From: Liolophura sinensis
Lineage: Eukaryota; Mollusca; Polyplacophora; Chitonida; Chitonidae
Direction: 5' to 3'
Assembly: GCF_032854445.1 (NCBI RefSeq)
Contig: NC_088307.1
Span: forward strand, 16,814,017-16,878,016
Length of the DNA: 64,000 nt
Positions within the stretch are counted from its first letter, which is position 1; each line of letters begins with the position of its first letter. A program made the translations under genes and the position numbers. A model generated the notes under the pieces. The model saw nothing but the letters and a program-made list of their open reading frames with translations, ran no database searches and was not told where the DNA came from. Shown here one piece after another: positions 1 to 12,136 of this stretch.

Positions 1-2076
1 GTCAGTTGTCTATATTCGTTTTAATTTAATCCGAAGTTAAATGTTCAAATCCCCTTAATTCCAACTCTGAATTTTGAATGGAGGTAATGGGGCACATATA
101 CAAACCCTTTTTTGTTTGTTGGTTTGTTTCCAGACCGTTTTCAGAGACATTGGCCTATGCTGTCTGCCAATTGTATACATGTATATGACGAAATAAGCTT
201 GAACGTAAAATTGTACACCATTTCTGGCTCAATGGAGACTCGGGTCCAAGCTGGATTGACCCGTCATTGCTCTCTTATAATACAGGAGTATTAGGTTATA
301 CCAGATTGCCCACATATCATTATGGCAAATTTGGGAATGAACAACAGATTACACATATGCCCGAGTTACTTTAGGCAATATTTTAGTAATCACGTTCAGC
401 ATTTCCAGCATCACCTTATATATTAAAGGTTTATAATGGAGAATCAGGCTTTCTGGCAATAATATGCTTTAGACGGAAAAGGGTCCCCTTTCCTCGATCA
501 TTTCTAAGCGGCGATTTCAAATACTGTAAAAGACATAAAATTGGACCCAAACAAGTGCATTTTTACAGGAAAATAAAAATATCACAAAATATTTCTTTCG
601 GCTCTGAATCTTACATTTTAAACTAGAAAGCATCCTACATTCCAAATAAATTTCAAGACACTTTCTGAGATCAATACAGAGCTCTCAGGATCAAGGAAAT
701 ATTAGCTGTTTGGTCAGAGGCGACATGCCAGGTCATTTACAATAGTTTATTCCTCTACTACATGTATCACAGCAATTAAATTTCAACAAATATTGGTCGT
801 TAAATTAAGATAACTTTAGAGCCTCATTTACATTTCTAATATGCATAGTTTAAAATCACAATTCCACAAAATTTTCAAAAATCAAATAGGGAACTAGACA
901 GTTTCTATACACGTGTACGTGTACGTTTAAGGGGTCAGATGAGTCAATCCATGATGTCCTTACATAGGCTAAACGTCAACCAAATTATTCTCAACATGAA
1001 AGTTTATTTTATAGAAAGGCTAGGCCTCGGCACTTCGGCTCAGATTTAAAAACAAAAATTCACGTCTTTGATAAAGTTCAGGTTAGGTTTTAGGTATAAA
1101 CCAATACTTCACTGCGAGAAAATTCGAGAAAAAACGGGACCTCCCTCGAGGCATCTTTAAATGGCTGATTACTCTAAATTCAACCGTTTGTTACTAAATT
1201 ATCAATTCAGACCAATGTTACAGCCCACCACGCCCAAACGACAAAAACTCGCATGACAAAGGTGTCTAACTTTCTTATCACGTAGATAATCTTTTTAATT
1301 GACTCATAGGGATTACGTCACTTGTCAGCGCAAAAAGGGTGGGACGCTATTGGGCCAAGGAGGGATAATCGACCAGCAAGGGGAGGGCACCTGCAGGTAT
1401 GGTGATTCTTAAAGATTCCGAAATTAGCAAAGAATACATCATTAATGCGCTTAGCTAACATTAAAGGGACTTGTCATTAACACCTATACTGTCCATAAGT
1501 TTTAACAGGCCCCAGAATTCAAACTTGGCGATGCTATCTGGGGTGTCTTGGCTTTATGCCCGCGATCTCTATGTCACGCAGAGCACAGAGTAAATACAAC
1601 AATTCTGTTCAAGTACCAACTTCTCTGATAAGGGTAGAAGTTATAAGGCGATAATAGGGTAAAATGTTGTAACAAGCTATAAGTGCTGAGACTACCCTTA
1701 ATCGGCACCCACCCAATCTAATCTTACCCCCTACATCATTTTTTTTTATAATACGGGTATTTAATAATAGTAAGAAATATTTGATGATTGGAAATTATAC
1801 CCAAACCTAGCCTTTTCTTTATTTTTGTACATTTTTGACGGAATAGCATTAAATTCAATGCTCGGATTCTGTGTGTGTGTGAGTGTGTGAGTTGGGCGTG
1901 GGGGGGGGGGGGGATGGGTTAAAGTCATGTAGCACTTGGCGTGAAACTCTCAGCGTAATTCTATTATCAAAATTGTATGAAAGCATTGTAAGGTTTAATA
2001 TTATGAACTGTATTTTTGGATATAGTGTAATATGGTCTTTCAACATAGGCTTACTTAAGATTGAGGACTCATTCAC
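1..2076. other. Non-coding stretch, no feature recognised
   Basis: AT-rich sequence with short open frames only; none resembles a known protein or is flanked by convincing splice sites. A GT-rich/G-run microsatellite lies at about 1,868-1,915. It could be intergenic or part of an intron of a gene outside the window. Confidence 0.5.
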
Positions 2077-2331
2077 TTTGGTTAGCGCGCTAACACAGCG
2101 TAATGACCCAGGAGTCTCTCACCAATGCGGTCGCTGTGAGTTCAAGTCCAGCTCATGCTGGCTTCCTCTCCGGCCGTACGTGGGAATGTCTGCCAGCAAC
2201 CTGCGAATGATCGTGGGTTTCCCCCGGGCTCTGCCCGGTTTCCACCCACCATAATGCTGGCCGCCGTCGTATAAGTGAAATATTCTTGAGTACGGCGTAA
2301 AACACCAATCAAATACATGTAAATAAATAAA
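2077..2331 (+). mobile_element. tRNA-headed SINE, nearly full length
   Basis: Starts inside the tRNA-like head (TTGGTTAGCGCGCTAACAC) and continues through the B-box-like GAGTTCAAGTCC, the conserved body, the GAGTACGGCGTAAAACACC motif and an AAAT-type tail. It is the same family as the copies at 7,981, 20,589, 33,697, 49,795 and 54,431. Open frames here are part of the SINE and not genes. Confidence 0.85.
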
Positions 2332-3851
2332 CTGTATGAGATTATATTATCTGGTACAGCAACAAATATTCGTCTTTGTACATTTTCATCCATGGGTACA
2401 TTTGCGTACCAAATTGGTAGCGCGACAATTCCCATGGCCTCTTTTGTGATTTGAGTTTAATAGCGTTTATATATTGACTTATATACATGTATTTGTTTGT
2501 TTACCTATTATTGTGGGTGATAATTGATATATACGAATGTCCGTATCAATCTTTTATTACATTCTCATCTTGCTGCTTGATTTGCGTTTGTAGTAAATTT
2601 TTCTGTAATAAAATTTTGAAACTAAAGAAAACTTTCTTTAGCCGAAGAGTTAAAATAAAATAAACACTCAAGACAAAAAAGATAGTTCATTATTCAACTT
2701 AAAGAAGGCAAAACACATTCGACATAAAGACTGTCGCCATGGGTCTAAATTGTGTCAAGGGTGAATGAATCAATGAATACCCAAGTCTTGCTATAAATTT
2801 GCTAATTCTTTCTCTTTTTTAATTTTTTTTGCCTAAAGAAGCCTGAAAAATTTGTGAGACTTTTACAAAGTCCATTGTCCCATAAGATCACAGAATAACA
2901 TCTAATTGCTAGTTACATATTATAGTCCGCCCTACTGACATATCATGACCAAGCCACATTTTCGTCCATGCAATGGGTACACCCAAACTCCCAGCATGTA
3001 ACACTTCTTATCGCACTTATATGGGTGATCCGGAAAAACACACACATATTAACAGGTTCACACGATCTCATCATGGTCTTAGCTAATCAATACCATATGC
3101 TTCCGTCCCCCCTGGGGATGTGGTATAATCTGCTTATCTGTGGGTGGAGCCGCTGAGGTGGGGCGTCAACCGAGCGCAGGGTGCTAACAACCTGTTGGAC
3201 ATCCTTAACACCCCTCTGCTACAGAGATTATCAGCCAACCATGCTGAGTTGGCCCCGGATAAAGGGCGCCATCATTGAGGTCAGAGGATTCACATGTAGT
3301 TTTAATTATGTCATTATTGTCAGTTGCTGCGATGTGATGACCCACTTGTTTAGAATGCTTCGCATGAATACGTGGTTTAATTAACTTGAATCTCCTTTCA
3401 GTCGTATTGTTCCTTTAATTCCCAAATATCCGGGTGACCACTGACCTGAAGTTTCCATGGACACAGGACTTGAACGCCACTCTTTAATTCTAAAGGCCTT
3501 ATACACACATCCTTTAACTTAGAGATCTCCTAGCTAGATTCTTTTGCATCTTTTTCTATTTTACTTTTCAATGCATCGTAAAATGTCGCAGTCTCGAGTG
3601 AGCCTATGATCAAAGTTCAGATCTTATTCTGAGAAATGGTTGTTTTTGTCTACGTGGAGAAACCTGCAAAGCAAAATCTAGGTGGCATCTTCTAATGTTG
3701 AGAATGGCCCAAATATCTGAGGAAACAAGTGAATTGTCCTCGCTATGTTCATCGCCATATCGTGATTGAAGGAATTTAAATACATGGGTTTATTCAACAT
3801 AACATTAGTACATAAGCATACGAAGTGGTCACGCAGTACCAAAGAGGGTCT
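2332..3851. other. Non-coding stretch, no feature recognised
   Basis: No coding similarity or RNA gene seen. Open frames around 2,970-3,380 have no splice context and no family resemblance. Confidence 0.5.
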
Positions 3852-4045
3852 CCTTGGCCGAGGGATTAGCACGCCAGCGTGGCACAGTGACTCGGGATTC
3901 TCTCACCAATGCGGTCGCTGGGAGTTCAAGTCCAGCTTATGTTGGCTTCCTCTCCGGCGGTACGTGGAAAGGTCTTACAGCAACCGGCGGTTGGTCGTGA
4001 AACATTTTTAAGTACGGCGTAAAACACCGATAAAATAAATAAATG
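3852..4045 (+). mobile_element. tRNA-headed SINE, internally shortened
   Basis: Contains the head (CACCAATGCGGTCGCTGGGA), the B-box-like GAGTTCAAGTCC and the GTACGGCGTAAAACACC tail motif. The middle of the body between them is missing. Confidence 0.75.
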
Positions 4046-4324
4046 AATATGAGAAAGACATTGCATGGGAATGGAAGATATTGACTGAAATGGTTTCATA
4101 AAGTTAGAACTGTTAAGTTTCGGGGAAAAAGTAGCATACGTGCATACTTTCACTTTCTCATGCGAAAAAATGCTGTTCAAAATGGATCAAACTGAAACTT
4201 TTGTGTGTGTATATATGTGTATATAGCGAATATCAACAACGTGTGGGACAAAAACTTATGCTAATTTGAACATTAATGTTGTACTTTGATTATTTGGATA
4301 TCGAACAAACATGTTATCTATTAC

Positions 4325-4465
4325 TGTCGGCCCTGCCACAAGGTCTGTCGACATTCTGTGGATGGTAGTGGCTCTGCTCTGTTTCTTCTCACCATAAAAC
4401 TGGCCACCGTTCTGTAAGTGAAATATTAATTGTTCAGTATGGCGTTAAACAACGAGTAAACAAAT
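4325..4465 (+). mobile_element. Degraded SINE 3' half
   Basis: Recognisable from CACCATAAAACTGGCCACCG, GTAAGTGAAATATT and the diverged ATGGCGTTAAACAACGAGTAA tail region. The tRNA-like head is absent. It is much more diverged than other copies, so probably old. Confidence 0.5.
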
Positions 4466-4870
4466 GTAGAAATCATTTCATTAATCCAGTTTTATTGTGT
4501 GTATATAGAAAACTATATGGTCACTTATGCGATGGCGTTCCGCCATCTCCTAATAAGGAGATTTTACATTACAGACATACATCCCTATTGTGCCGTGCGA
4601 TTCATTTGTAAACGTCTGATTCATGTTTAATTACGCGGTTGCTAGTTCCGAATTTACTTCATTTAATGTGCTTCACTGTTCATGTTATATAGTTAAATTT
4701 TTTAGTTTTTCATTTGACTTGAGTTCTGGGCAAAGCAGTTCCGTAAATGGTTCAATTCTTTATATCGCTTTAACCGTTTTCAATGTAAAAGCAGGCGTTC
4801 GGTATAGATAGGGACATCACACAAACTATGGCCGAAGGTGTAACTTTCTGGGAAATGAATTTGGTGGACA
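4466..4870. other. Non-coding stretch, no feature recognised
   Basis: AT-rich, only short open frames, no recognised similarity. Confidence 0.45.
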
Positions 4871-4879
4871 TTCCCGTGG

Positions 4880-5230
4880 CTAACACCCCTTCACCAAGGC
4901 ATCTTCGGTTTCCGCCCAGAGCCGGATGTTGCCGGAGGCGTCACGGACAGTTTGTTTGACAGTGTTCGGATCATCGTTTGGAAGGATGGCGGACTGTATG
5001 ACGTAACACGTTGTAAATAAAATGGAGAGTACAGCGAGTTCCCACAACACACTGCAATATTGGTATATAGACACAGGCGCAGTGCAACTGGTTAACGTCA
5101 AAATTGGTTCAAATATAAGCGTCAAGTCCGACATTCCTATACCATTCGTAGTCCGTAAAGGGCGTTCCAAGTCGATAATCGCAAGATCCATTTCCACAAC
5201 AACGTTTAACACTAACTCCCGAAGATAAAG
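4880..5230. other. GC-richer island with ORFs on both strands
   Basis: This block is clearly richer in GC and CpG than its flanks. On the minus strand an ATG at 5,191 opens a 103-codon frame (stop at 4,880) with one hydrophobic segment (around VLWELAVLSILFTTCYVIQ) and a polar C-terminus. On the plus strand an ATG at 5,022 in good context opens a 68-codon frame followed by AG|GTATGT at about 5,230. A GGATGGCGGA motif at about 4,983, like a YY1 site, lies just upstream of that ATG. I recognise neither product. It may be a first exon and promoter of an unseen gene, or chance. Confidence 0.2.
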
Positions 5231-5559
5231 GTATGTAAAAAATTATACAAATAAGAAATAAAGCCGGTAACACACAAGAGAGAAGCGGTCATCAGTTTTC
5301 AATGATGCCGGGCAGACAATGAATATTCCAGGCATGAATTCCATATCAAAGTTCAAATTCGTAGTCCGTGAAAGTCATTCTGTGTAGTTTCTGTGATTCA
5401 CACGTCTATTTCCCTCCCCTACAGGTATTAACAGGGTAGTAAGCCGAACTGGTATCAGCATTTGAACGTCCTGCAACGTCCTGTGATATTTGGAGCACAC
5501 AGACATGATAATACCTCGGAATACACGCCATGCAGCCAGGGATATCTTAACACACAAAC

Positions 5560-5960
5560 CAAATGGGATATATACACACACACACTCAAAAACACGTTGT
5601 ATGAACACAAACTTAAAAGTGTAAACAACTCTGAACAACTTGTCTATCTTGTTTTGCATTAACACAAGGTCTTGTGTAAAAACAACTGAACACAAGATGT
5701 GTTGGATGTTATACACAATTTTTACACACAATACTTGTTGCAAAAAGTTTTTGTATAGATTACCTCATTTTGATTCAACACAACTTTGTGTTTTATTTTT
5801 TTTTTTTGCAACATCAACATGTGTACTTTGCATTTATATAAGACATGTTTGTGGTGGGGTCACACGTTTCTGTGTTGAATGAAAACACTATTAAGTATTA
5901 GATTCCAACACAAGTGTTTTTTGTGTGTACGTTTTCACACTTACTTGACCACGTGATATC
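5560..5960. repeat. GT/AC-rich block with repeated ACACAAG / TTGTGT motifs
   Basis: Many short direct and inverted occurrences of ACACAAG, TTGTGTT and ACACAA separated by T-runs, without a strict period. It resembles decayed simple-sequence or satellite DNA. No gene is supported; open frames on both strands here follow from the composition. Confidence 0.4.
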
Positions 5961-7446
5961 TTGGCCTAAGATGAAATGGCGACATGTCCGCGCCAGACAT
6001 ATATCAATAAACACGTCGCTTTCGTTTCACTTCTACGTCAACTTAAAAAATCTCGACTGTGTGGACTTTTCCTAAGTCCCAAAACGTCACCTGAAGCGTC
6101 TTTTTAATTTTAAACCACAAGAATACAAAAAACTAAAAGACGCTGATTTTTTTCTCGAGTGGAGAAGCGGTATAACAAAAAACAAAACACTTCTAAATTT
6201 ATACATATATAGTATTATTCCGTTTATCCGAAGATCGAGAATTAAAGCTACAAAATACTATTGGAAATGAGTGATGTAGACAATAAGAAATTATATGATA
6301 CCAATGCATTGGAAGCCAAAACAAAATATATATCTTTGGTATCTGTAGGTAATTCGTAATGTAACATTTATGATATATGAGTTGTTTTATTTACCAAAGA
6401 AAAAAAATAATTACACTTATATGTATATTGATGCACCGTCTATTCACGTCGTGCTGACATGTAGTGGTTTGCACTGTAGCTCACGCTGTCAGTGAATATG
6501 TTTTCAGTATTTAACCAACACAGTAATTTGTTTGCTTTGAGCTACCCGAATTTTCTCAAGAATAATCGACCGGCGATGTCGGTCAAGTATACACACGGTG
6601 TATAAACTGCAACAATTTACAATGCGCTATGAAAAAGATTAGGCGACATACACGCGCACTTTCTAGAAAATGTATTAACGCATTGAAGTACGTCTTTGAA
6701 TGCACAAATGTATGCACTTCACATACAACACAGCTTGTTCTCTTTGGTCAGGTTCTTGATGAGCCAATATGATTTTTTTCTTTCTCTTCTTTTTTTTTTT
6801 CTATTTTGATATAGGGCACATGAGACAAAATATCGTCCACGTTTTAGTTTCGCATTTGAGTTCCAGATATGTTGAAAAGATGTATGGAAGTTTGTTTGGA
6901 GGCTAGTATGATACTGAACTGAATGTATCGTTTATTTTTCACTAAAAATAAACTTTTGGAGCGAAAGTTTGTCATTTACAGTTTTCAAACAAATACCCGG
7001 TACCTTATAGGCAGTTTTTTAAGCAAGGGATTATGTGTAATATATATGTAGTAAACAACCGTGAAATCTACAAAAGTATTTATTACATGTAGCAGTAATG
7101 TGTTTGGATACTAAACACTTGAGCTTATTTAATGTGTGTGCTCTCACGAATCGGTGTATGTCTCAACTGACCTCGGTTTCAATCTATATATACTATATCC
7201 CCACTTGTATTTTAAATCGGACACCTGTTCCTTGGCTCAGTCTCTCACTATCTCCCGCCGATCTCGTGAGAGTTAATGACGCCTAATGACCTAGTTCCCA
7301 GCTTTGCGGATCTGGCGTGTCAATCACAGTGGACTTTCGGGATAATGCCTGTCCCACATCCAACCATAAGTGTGTAATTTGCATGGATAATAATATTAAA
7401 ATTCAATATCTTGATCAATTTTGCTGAAGACCAAACAGTTTACTTC
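5961..7446. other. Non-coding stretch, no feature recognised
   Basis: AT-rich sequence; no exon, RNA gene or mobile element recognised. Confidence 0.45.
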
Positions 7447-7641
7447 ATACACAACACAGTGACCTTGGAGCCTCTCACCACCGTGCTTGCCATGAGTCCA
7501 AGTTCAGCTCGCGGAAAAAAAGGCCTGCTGGCATCCTGACGGTTTGCTGCTGGCTCAGTCCGGATTCAGCCGACGACGTACAAGTCAAATGATCTCGAGT
7601 ACGGCGTAAAACACTAATACAATTAAAATCGAATAAATAAA
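7447..7641 (+). mobile_element. Degraded tRNA-headed SINE
   Basis: Head remnant (CACAGTGACCTTGGAGCCTC), a shortened and diverged body, then CGAGTACGGCGTAAAACACT and an A-rich tail. Confidence 0.65.
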
Positions 7642-7980
7642 GTGCTGTGTTTCATGCATTGATGAAAGCGTTAATAGTTAATTGCTCTGTAATACAATTT
7701 CTTACCAAACGAGGCGAAGCGCTCCGCCTTGGGCCTACCAGCCTCTGGAAACAGGAAGACTATGCAAGTGAAGGAATTGAGTTGGGCAATACCTACATTA
7801 CATATTGACCTACACTGATGAATCTCCAGGAGCGCGCGTTTCACACACACAAAAAAATTATGTGCTTTAGCTTACAGTTGTGGTCCACATTAAACTCATA
7901 CATTGTATATACATTAAGTGGATTAAGTTTTGACGGCTGATTCTACGCTGTGACATTGCACTTTCAGCTAATTTTGACTT

Positions 7981-8251
7981 ATATTTATTTATTTATTTGA
8001 TTGGTGTTTTACGCCGTACTCAAGAATATTTCACTTATTCTTATTCGGCGGCCGGCATTATGATTGGAGGAAACCGGGCAGAGCCCGAGGGAAACCCACG
8101 ACCATCCACAGGTTGTTGTCAGACCTTCCCACTTACAGCCGGAGAGGAAGCCAGCATGAGCTGGACTGAACTCACAGCGACCACATTGGTGAGAGACTCC
8201 TGGGTCATTATGCTGCGATAGCGTGCTAACCAACTGAGCCACGGACGCCCC
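7981..8251 (-). mobile_element. tRNA-headed SINE, full length
   Basis: On the minus strand it runs from the tRNA-like head (GTGGCTCAGTTGGTTAGCAC at about 8,240) to the ATAAATAAATAAATA tail at 7,981. All family landmarks are present. Confidence 0.85.
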
Positions 8252-9080
8252 TTTTTGACTTATAAGCCGCCAAATGGCAACGGGAAACAGGCCCCTGAAA
8301 CTTCATGTGATGTGTCGGTTAATTTGGCGTCCATAGCCACTCTGCACTGGTCAATCATCATGCCTGGTGTCTTCAACATGGGGTGACAGTGATGCAGCAT
8401 GAAACAATTCTGAAAAAATCCCTGAGGTCTGGTGCCAAAACAGCATTTGGGAAATTCAAGACCACTTGCGTCTAATAAACAGTAATTAACATCACTGCAT
8501 TTTTTTTTAGCTAATTCTTTGTAAGCCACGAGATCAAGGGGTTAATGTTGCTACTAATTATGCTTTCAGCTGAAGAGTTAGAATAAAACTCTAACTGAGG
8601 TCAATTTGCTCTCCCCTTGCTCCTCCTCAATAGATTTCCGTCTACTATCCCTGCTGAAAGAGCCCACATGCCTTGCGCTTGCGTAATTCCTGCGACTGCG
8701 TGCCAAACACAGGCCTAGATCCAATACATATATGGCCAAGTGTTATTCAACATTTTCACACGTTTTTTTGCAACCATTTGCAATTGCATGCATGTGTTTC
8801 ATTTGATTTTTTAAAAATTCCAATGGTATATAAACTGTTAAAAATTATATGAAGGTAAAGGATCTATCCTGGCAATCCTAAATCAGTTTTAGGCAATTAA
8901 GTTAAAAGTCGATAAATAGTTTTTCTCTAAACGGAGGATTAAAATATGGCACATGTGTTGTAACAGTGTAGACAAATTGGTGTGTTACAGAAGTGATGAA
9001 TGATAATTCAACATGTATGCGTTTAGACATTTTTCGCCACTTTGTAAAACTGTGCAACAATTGTAATGGACTTTGTTTGG
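8252..9080. other. Non-coding stretch with one dispersed-repeat fragment
   Basis: The segment at about 8,335-8,405 resembles the one at about 38,315-38,375 (shared CATGCC/CCGGTGTCTTC, CATGG and GCAGCA/GCTGCA-like blocks). This suggests a second dispersed repeat family. Nothing else is recognised. Confidence 0.35.
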
Positions 9081-9230
9081 ATTTATTTATTTGAATAGTG
9101 TTTCACGCCGACGACAAGAAACGGAAATGCCCAGATTAATCCACCGCCCATCGCCAGATAGTCTACATGACCAATTTCCTGAACTAGCAAGAGCTGCATT
9201 CGAACCCGTGACCTCTAACAAGGCTTTGAA
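9081..9230 (-). mobile_element. Degraded SINE-like fragment
   Basis: Starts with the minus-strand tail (TTTATTTATTTGAATAGTGT, TTCACGCCG) and ends with a tRNA-like B box on the minus strand (GGTTCGAATGCAGC). It is heavily diverged and could belong to a related family. Confidence 0.4.
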
Positions 9231-12136
9231 TGAGTGAGAAACAGCATATAAGTAAAGAAATTATTCATAAACGTATACTATGCATAAACGTGTATTTAGA
9301 CTAGATCTTGCAAGCCTTTCTTTCCTTAGACATTAGCAATCTCAAGGTCATCAAGAACAATCCAATTATCTCATTGTGCAAGAACGTACACGTAAATCCA
9401 GCAGATTCACTCAGGCTGAGGATTGAATGCATTTTCCGAAAATGATCATCGATTCTAATGATTCATTGATTCATCGATTCTAATTTTCAGTCTATATATA
9501 TTTGTTTATTTCATGGGTTTTGACGCTGGATTCACGTATTTTTCACTCAAATGAAGCACTTGAAGCATTTATTAGATCTCGTGTTATGTGAGATCAACGT
9601 CACAAGTTTGTATTGCGAAACCTAGTGTCAGTATCATTTCCTCGAACGCCTTCACTCTCAGTTTCTTAAGTTTTATAATGGTTTCTTAGGTTTTATAATA
9701 ATTGTCTTATGGAAAATATGGACACAGCGTTCAGAATCTGGCAACGTGACTCTGCTTCACTGGTTGTGTCTAATTCCGCTTAACTCGGGACAAGGCGCAT
9801 CGTGCTGAATTAAATCACTGCGCGTTGGAAAAGAGAACACTTCCTTTCAAAGCGAAACTGAGATACATATCTTATATACTACCATGATACACGACTTGTA
9901 TACTGATTTCACTCATTCGCCTAAAACTTTCCTTGCATCTTTCCAACATCTTTGAGAACTGTTGACTGCTTCTATAGGCATGATTTCTAATTTCGTTCCT
10001 ACTTTCCTAGTTCTTTGGTGGTTTGTGTTAAACGTTGTTTTGGGAATTGGCCTTGCGATTATTGACATGGAAGATCCTCCTTGGTTGACGGCTGGTATAC
10101 GAATGTGTTTCGACGCGTAGATTCATGTCATTTAGTTACAAGCAGCATTTTACTCGTCAGAACCTATTAAATAAAGCTGTTTTTTCTTTCTTTTTTTTTG
10201 GCGCTTTAGCCAAAGAGCATTGTTATACCGCGGATTTCTTGGTACATTTTTAGTCTACAATTTACTCCACGGAATTGCTGTAGTCTCATCCGACAACATA
10301 TGTGCTGAATGGGTCAACGGTATATAGAAAAGTGAATCTATACGATCATGTATGTGAAAACCAATTACAACAAAAACGCATATAAATATCATTTACAACA
10401 TGTATGTGGTGGACATTTTATTAACAGAGTTAGGAACGTTTTTCATCTTTTTCACTAGAATAAATGCTGACAATTTACTTATTCACTCAAATTTATTTTA
10501 TTGGTTTATCGTGTCGAGTTGAAAACATTGCACTTCTGCAACATATAAGAGTCGAGGATTTTATCTATACAGAACATATGCATCGTACAAGCGTTTGAGA
10601 CATGACACAACTAACTGGGAGTGGAAAATATAACAGTGATGATATCTACAGATATAAAAACAAACACTGAGTACACATAAAATCTGACAAACCTACTACA
10701 ATGAATTTCAAGCAAGAAAGCTTGAGCTAAGAAACACTGATAGAGACCAGATTTTTTTCATGATTTTCCGTCTTCAAGCAAGTCGCAGACATCCAAGAGT
10801 TTGGTACAAACATGCTATCTTGCACATTTAAAGAAGCCTTGTACATCTTGCTCAAAACTTTTGATGTGTTATATCTCAAAATCGCAGCATGAGAACTTTC
10901 AGCTCAAGAATAAAAGCGGTGTTTCAAGGTGTAAGAAGCAAACTAACAAAATAGACCACATCTGTCGCTGGAGCAATGATTTTAACGAAGTTACATCTCA
11001 CCAGGCAATTCAACATTGTTTGTCACTTTGCTATGTATACGGTATATAATACAAACCATTGCTAGCCATGAACCATACAAGAGACGTGGATTTTTACCGT
11101 ATATCAAGGAATCAGTTCTGGAACATGTGTCGACCATGTTAAACATAATCTGCATGTTAAGGAAAAGAGTGCTTACGCGGCAAACCCAGTTTTCACACTA
11201 ATTTGTTTTTCGTAAATGTCACTAAAAAGTAAAAAAAATATATATATATCACTTAATAATACAAAGGAACTCTTTAATATACCACAACTGTACTAAAAAC
11301 ACATGGATAGCGTGATTCATTGGAATTGCAATCTTAATGACTGAGGAATGTATATGAGATATGCTGTTTATTTTTCGTCTGTGAATGAGACCGGGGCGTG
11401 TCACAAAACGTTGCCACTGATAACAGCTTACATGTCCATCAAGTAAAGTAAACTTGCGTCTTGAAACGAATGTCACCGAGTTAACCCGCATGTTTCAGAA
11501 TGGCATCGATCCGACTGGAATGCATTTGTTGAAGGGGACAACCCTACAGTTTTAACGTTAAAAATTTTTTTTTGTTTCGCTCACCCGCATAAGGACTATG
11601 CCGGAAATTTACTCTTTAATGTAAGATATCTCTTCATTGGATTATTTCGTTCAAATGCAGAGGAAAGGATGCTTCATTGTGGAAAACAAAACGGTTGCCA
11701 ATTTGAAAACTTCAACAGCCAAATGACAAAGCAATACGAATGCCACAGTAATATCTTTGGTATCCAAACTTGGAGTTTTCAGAGAGGACAACATAACAAC
11801 CATAACACTGACTTATACCCCCGCAATTAACAACCTCATGAACTAAATAATTTAGCTGAATTGCGTAAGTAAGATATATACAGTGGTATTTCCAACTTAG
11901 ACCGCAGTTCAAATACGGGATGGGGCTTCGGACACTAAAGTATCTCGATCAGTATCTGCCTCACTTAATTCACTTCTTCTCAAGATCAAATACTGATTCC
12001 AGTGATGTTCTCATTCGGTACACGCCTTCTACCCTCTTGTTCTCAAGATTAAACGGGGCGCCTGCCACTAAGTTTTCGCAATCAGTATATAACTGTAACT
12101 GGCTTGATCATACCGGGTACCATGAGAGTCTCCTAA
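9231..12136. other. 3' flank of SARDH and intergenic sequence
   Basis: The right-hand part (about 11,367-12,136) is probably the SARDH 3' UTR: the first canonical AATAAA on the minus strand downstream of the stop is at 11,367-11,372. Farther left no gene or mobile element is recognised. Confidence 0.35.
11367..11372 (-). terminator. Candidate polyadenylation signal for SARDH
   Basis: AATAAA on the minus strand about 765 bases past the SARDH stop codon. It is the first canonical hexamer in that direction. Cleavage here is inferred only from the hexamer. Confidence 0.3.

Noticed and set aside
2077-2331. tRNA gene suggested by A- and B-box-like sequences
   Set aside because: The head is fused to a SINE body and tail and recurs at many places; it has no proper acceptor stem pairing.
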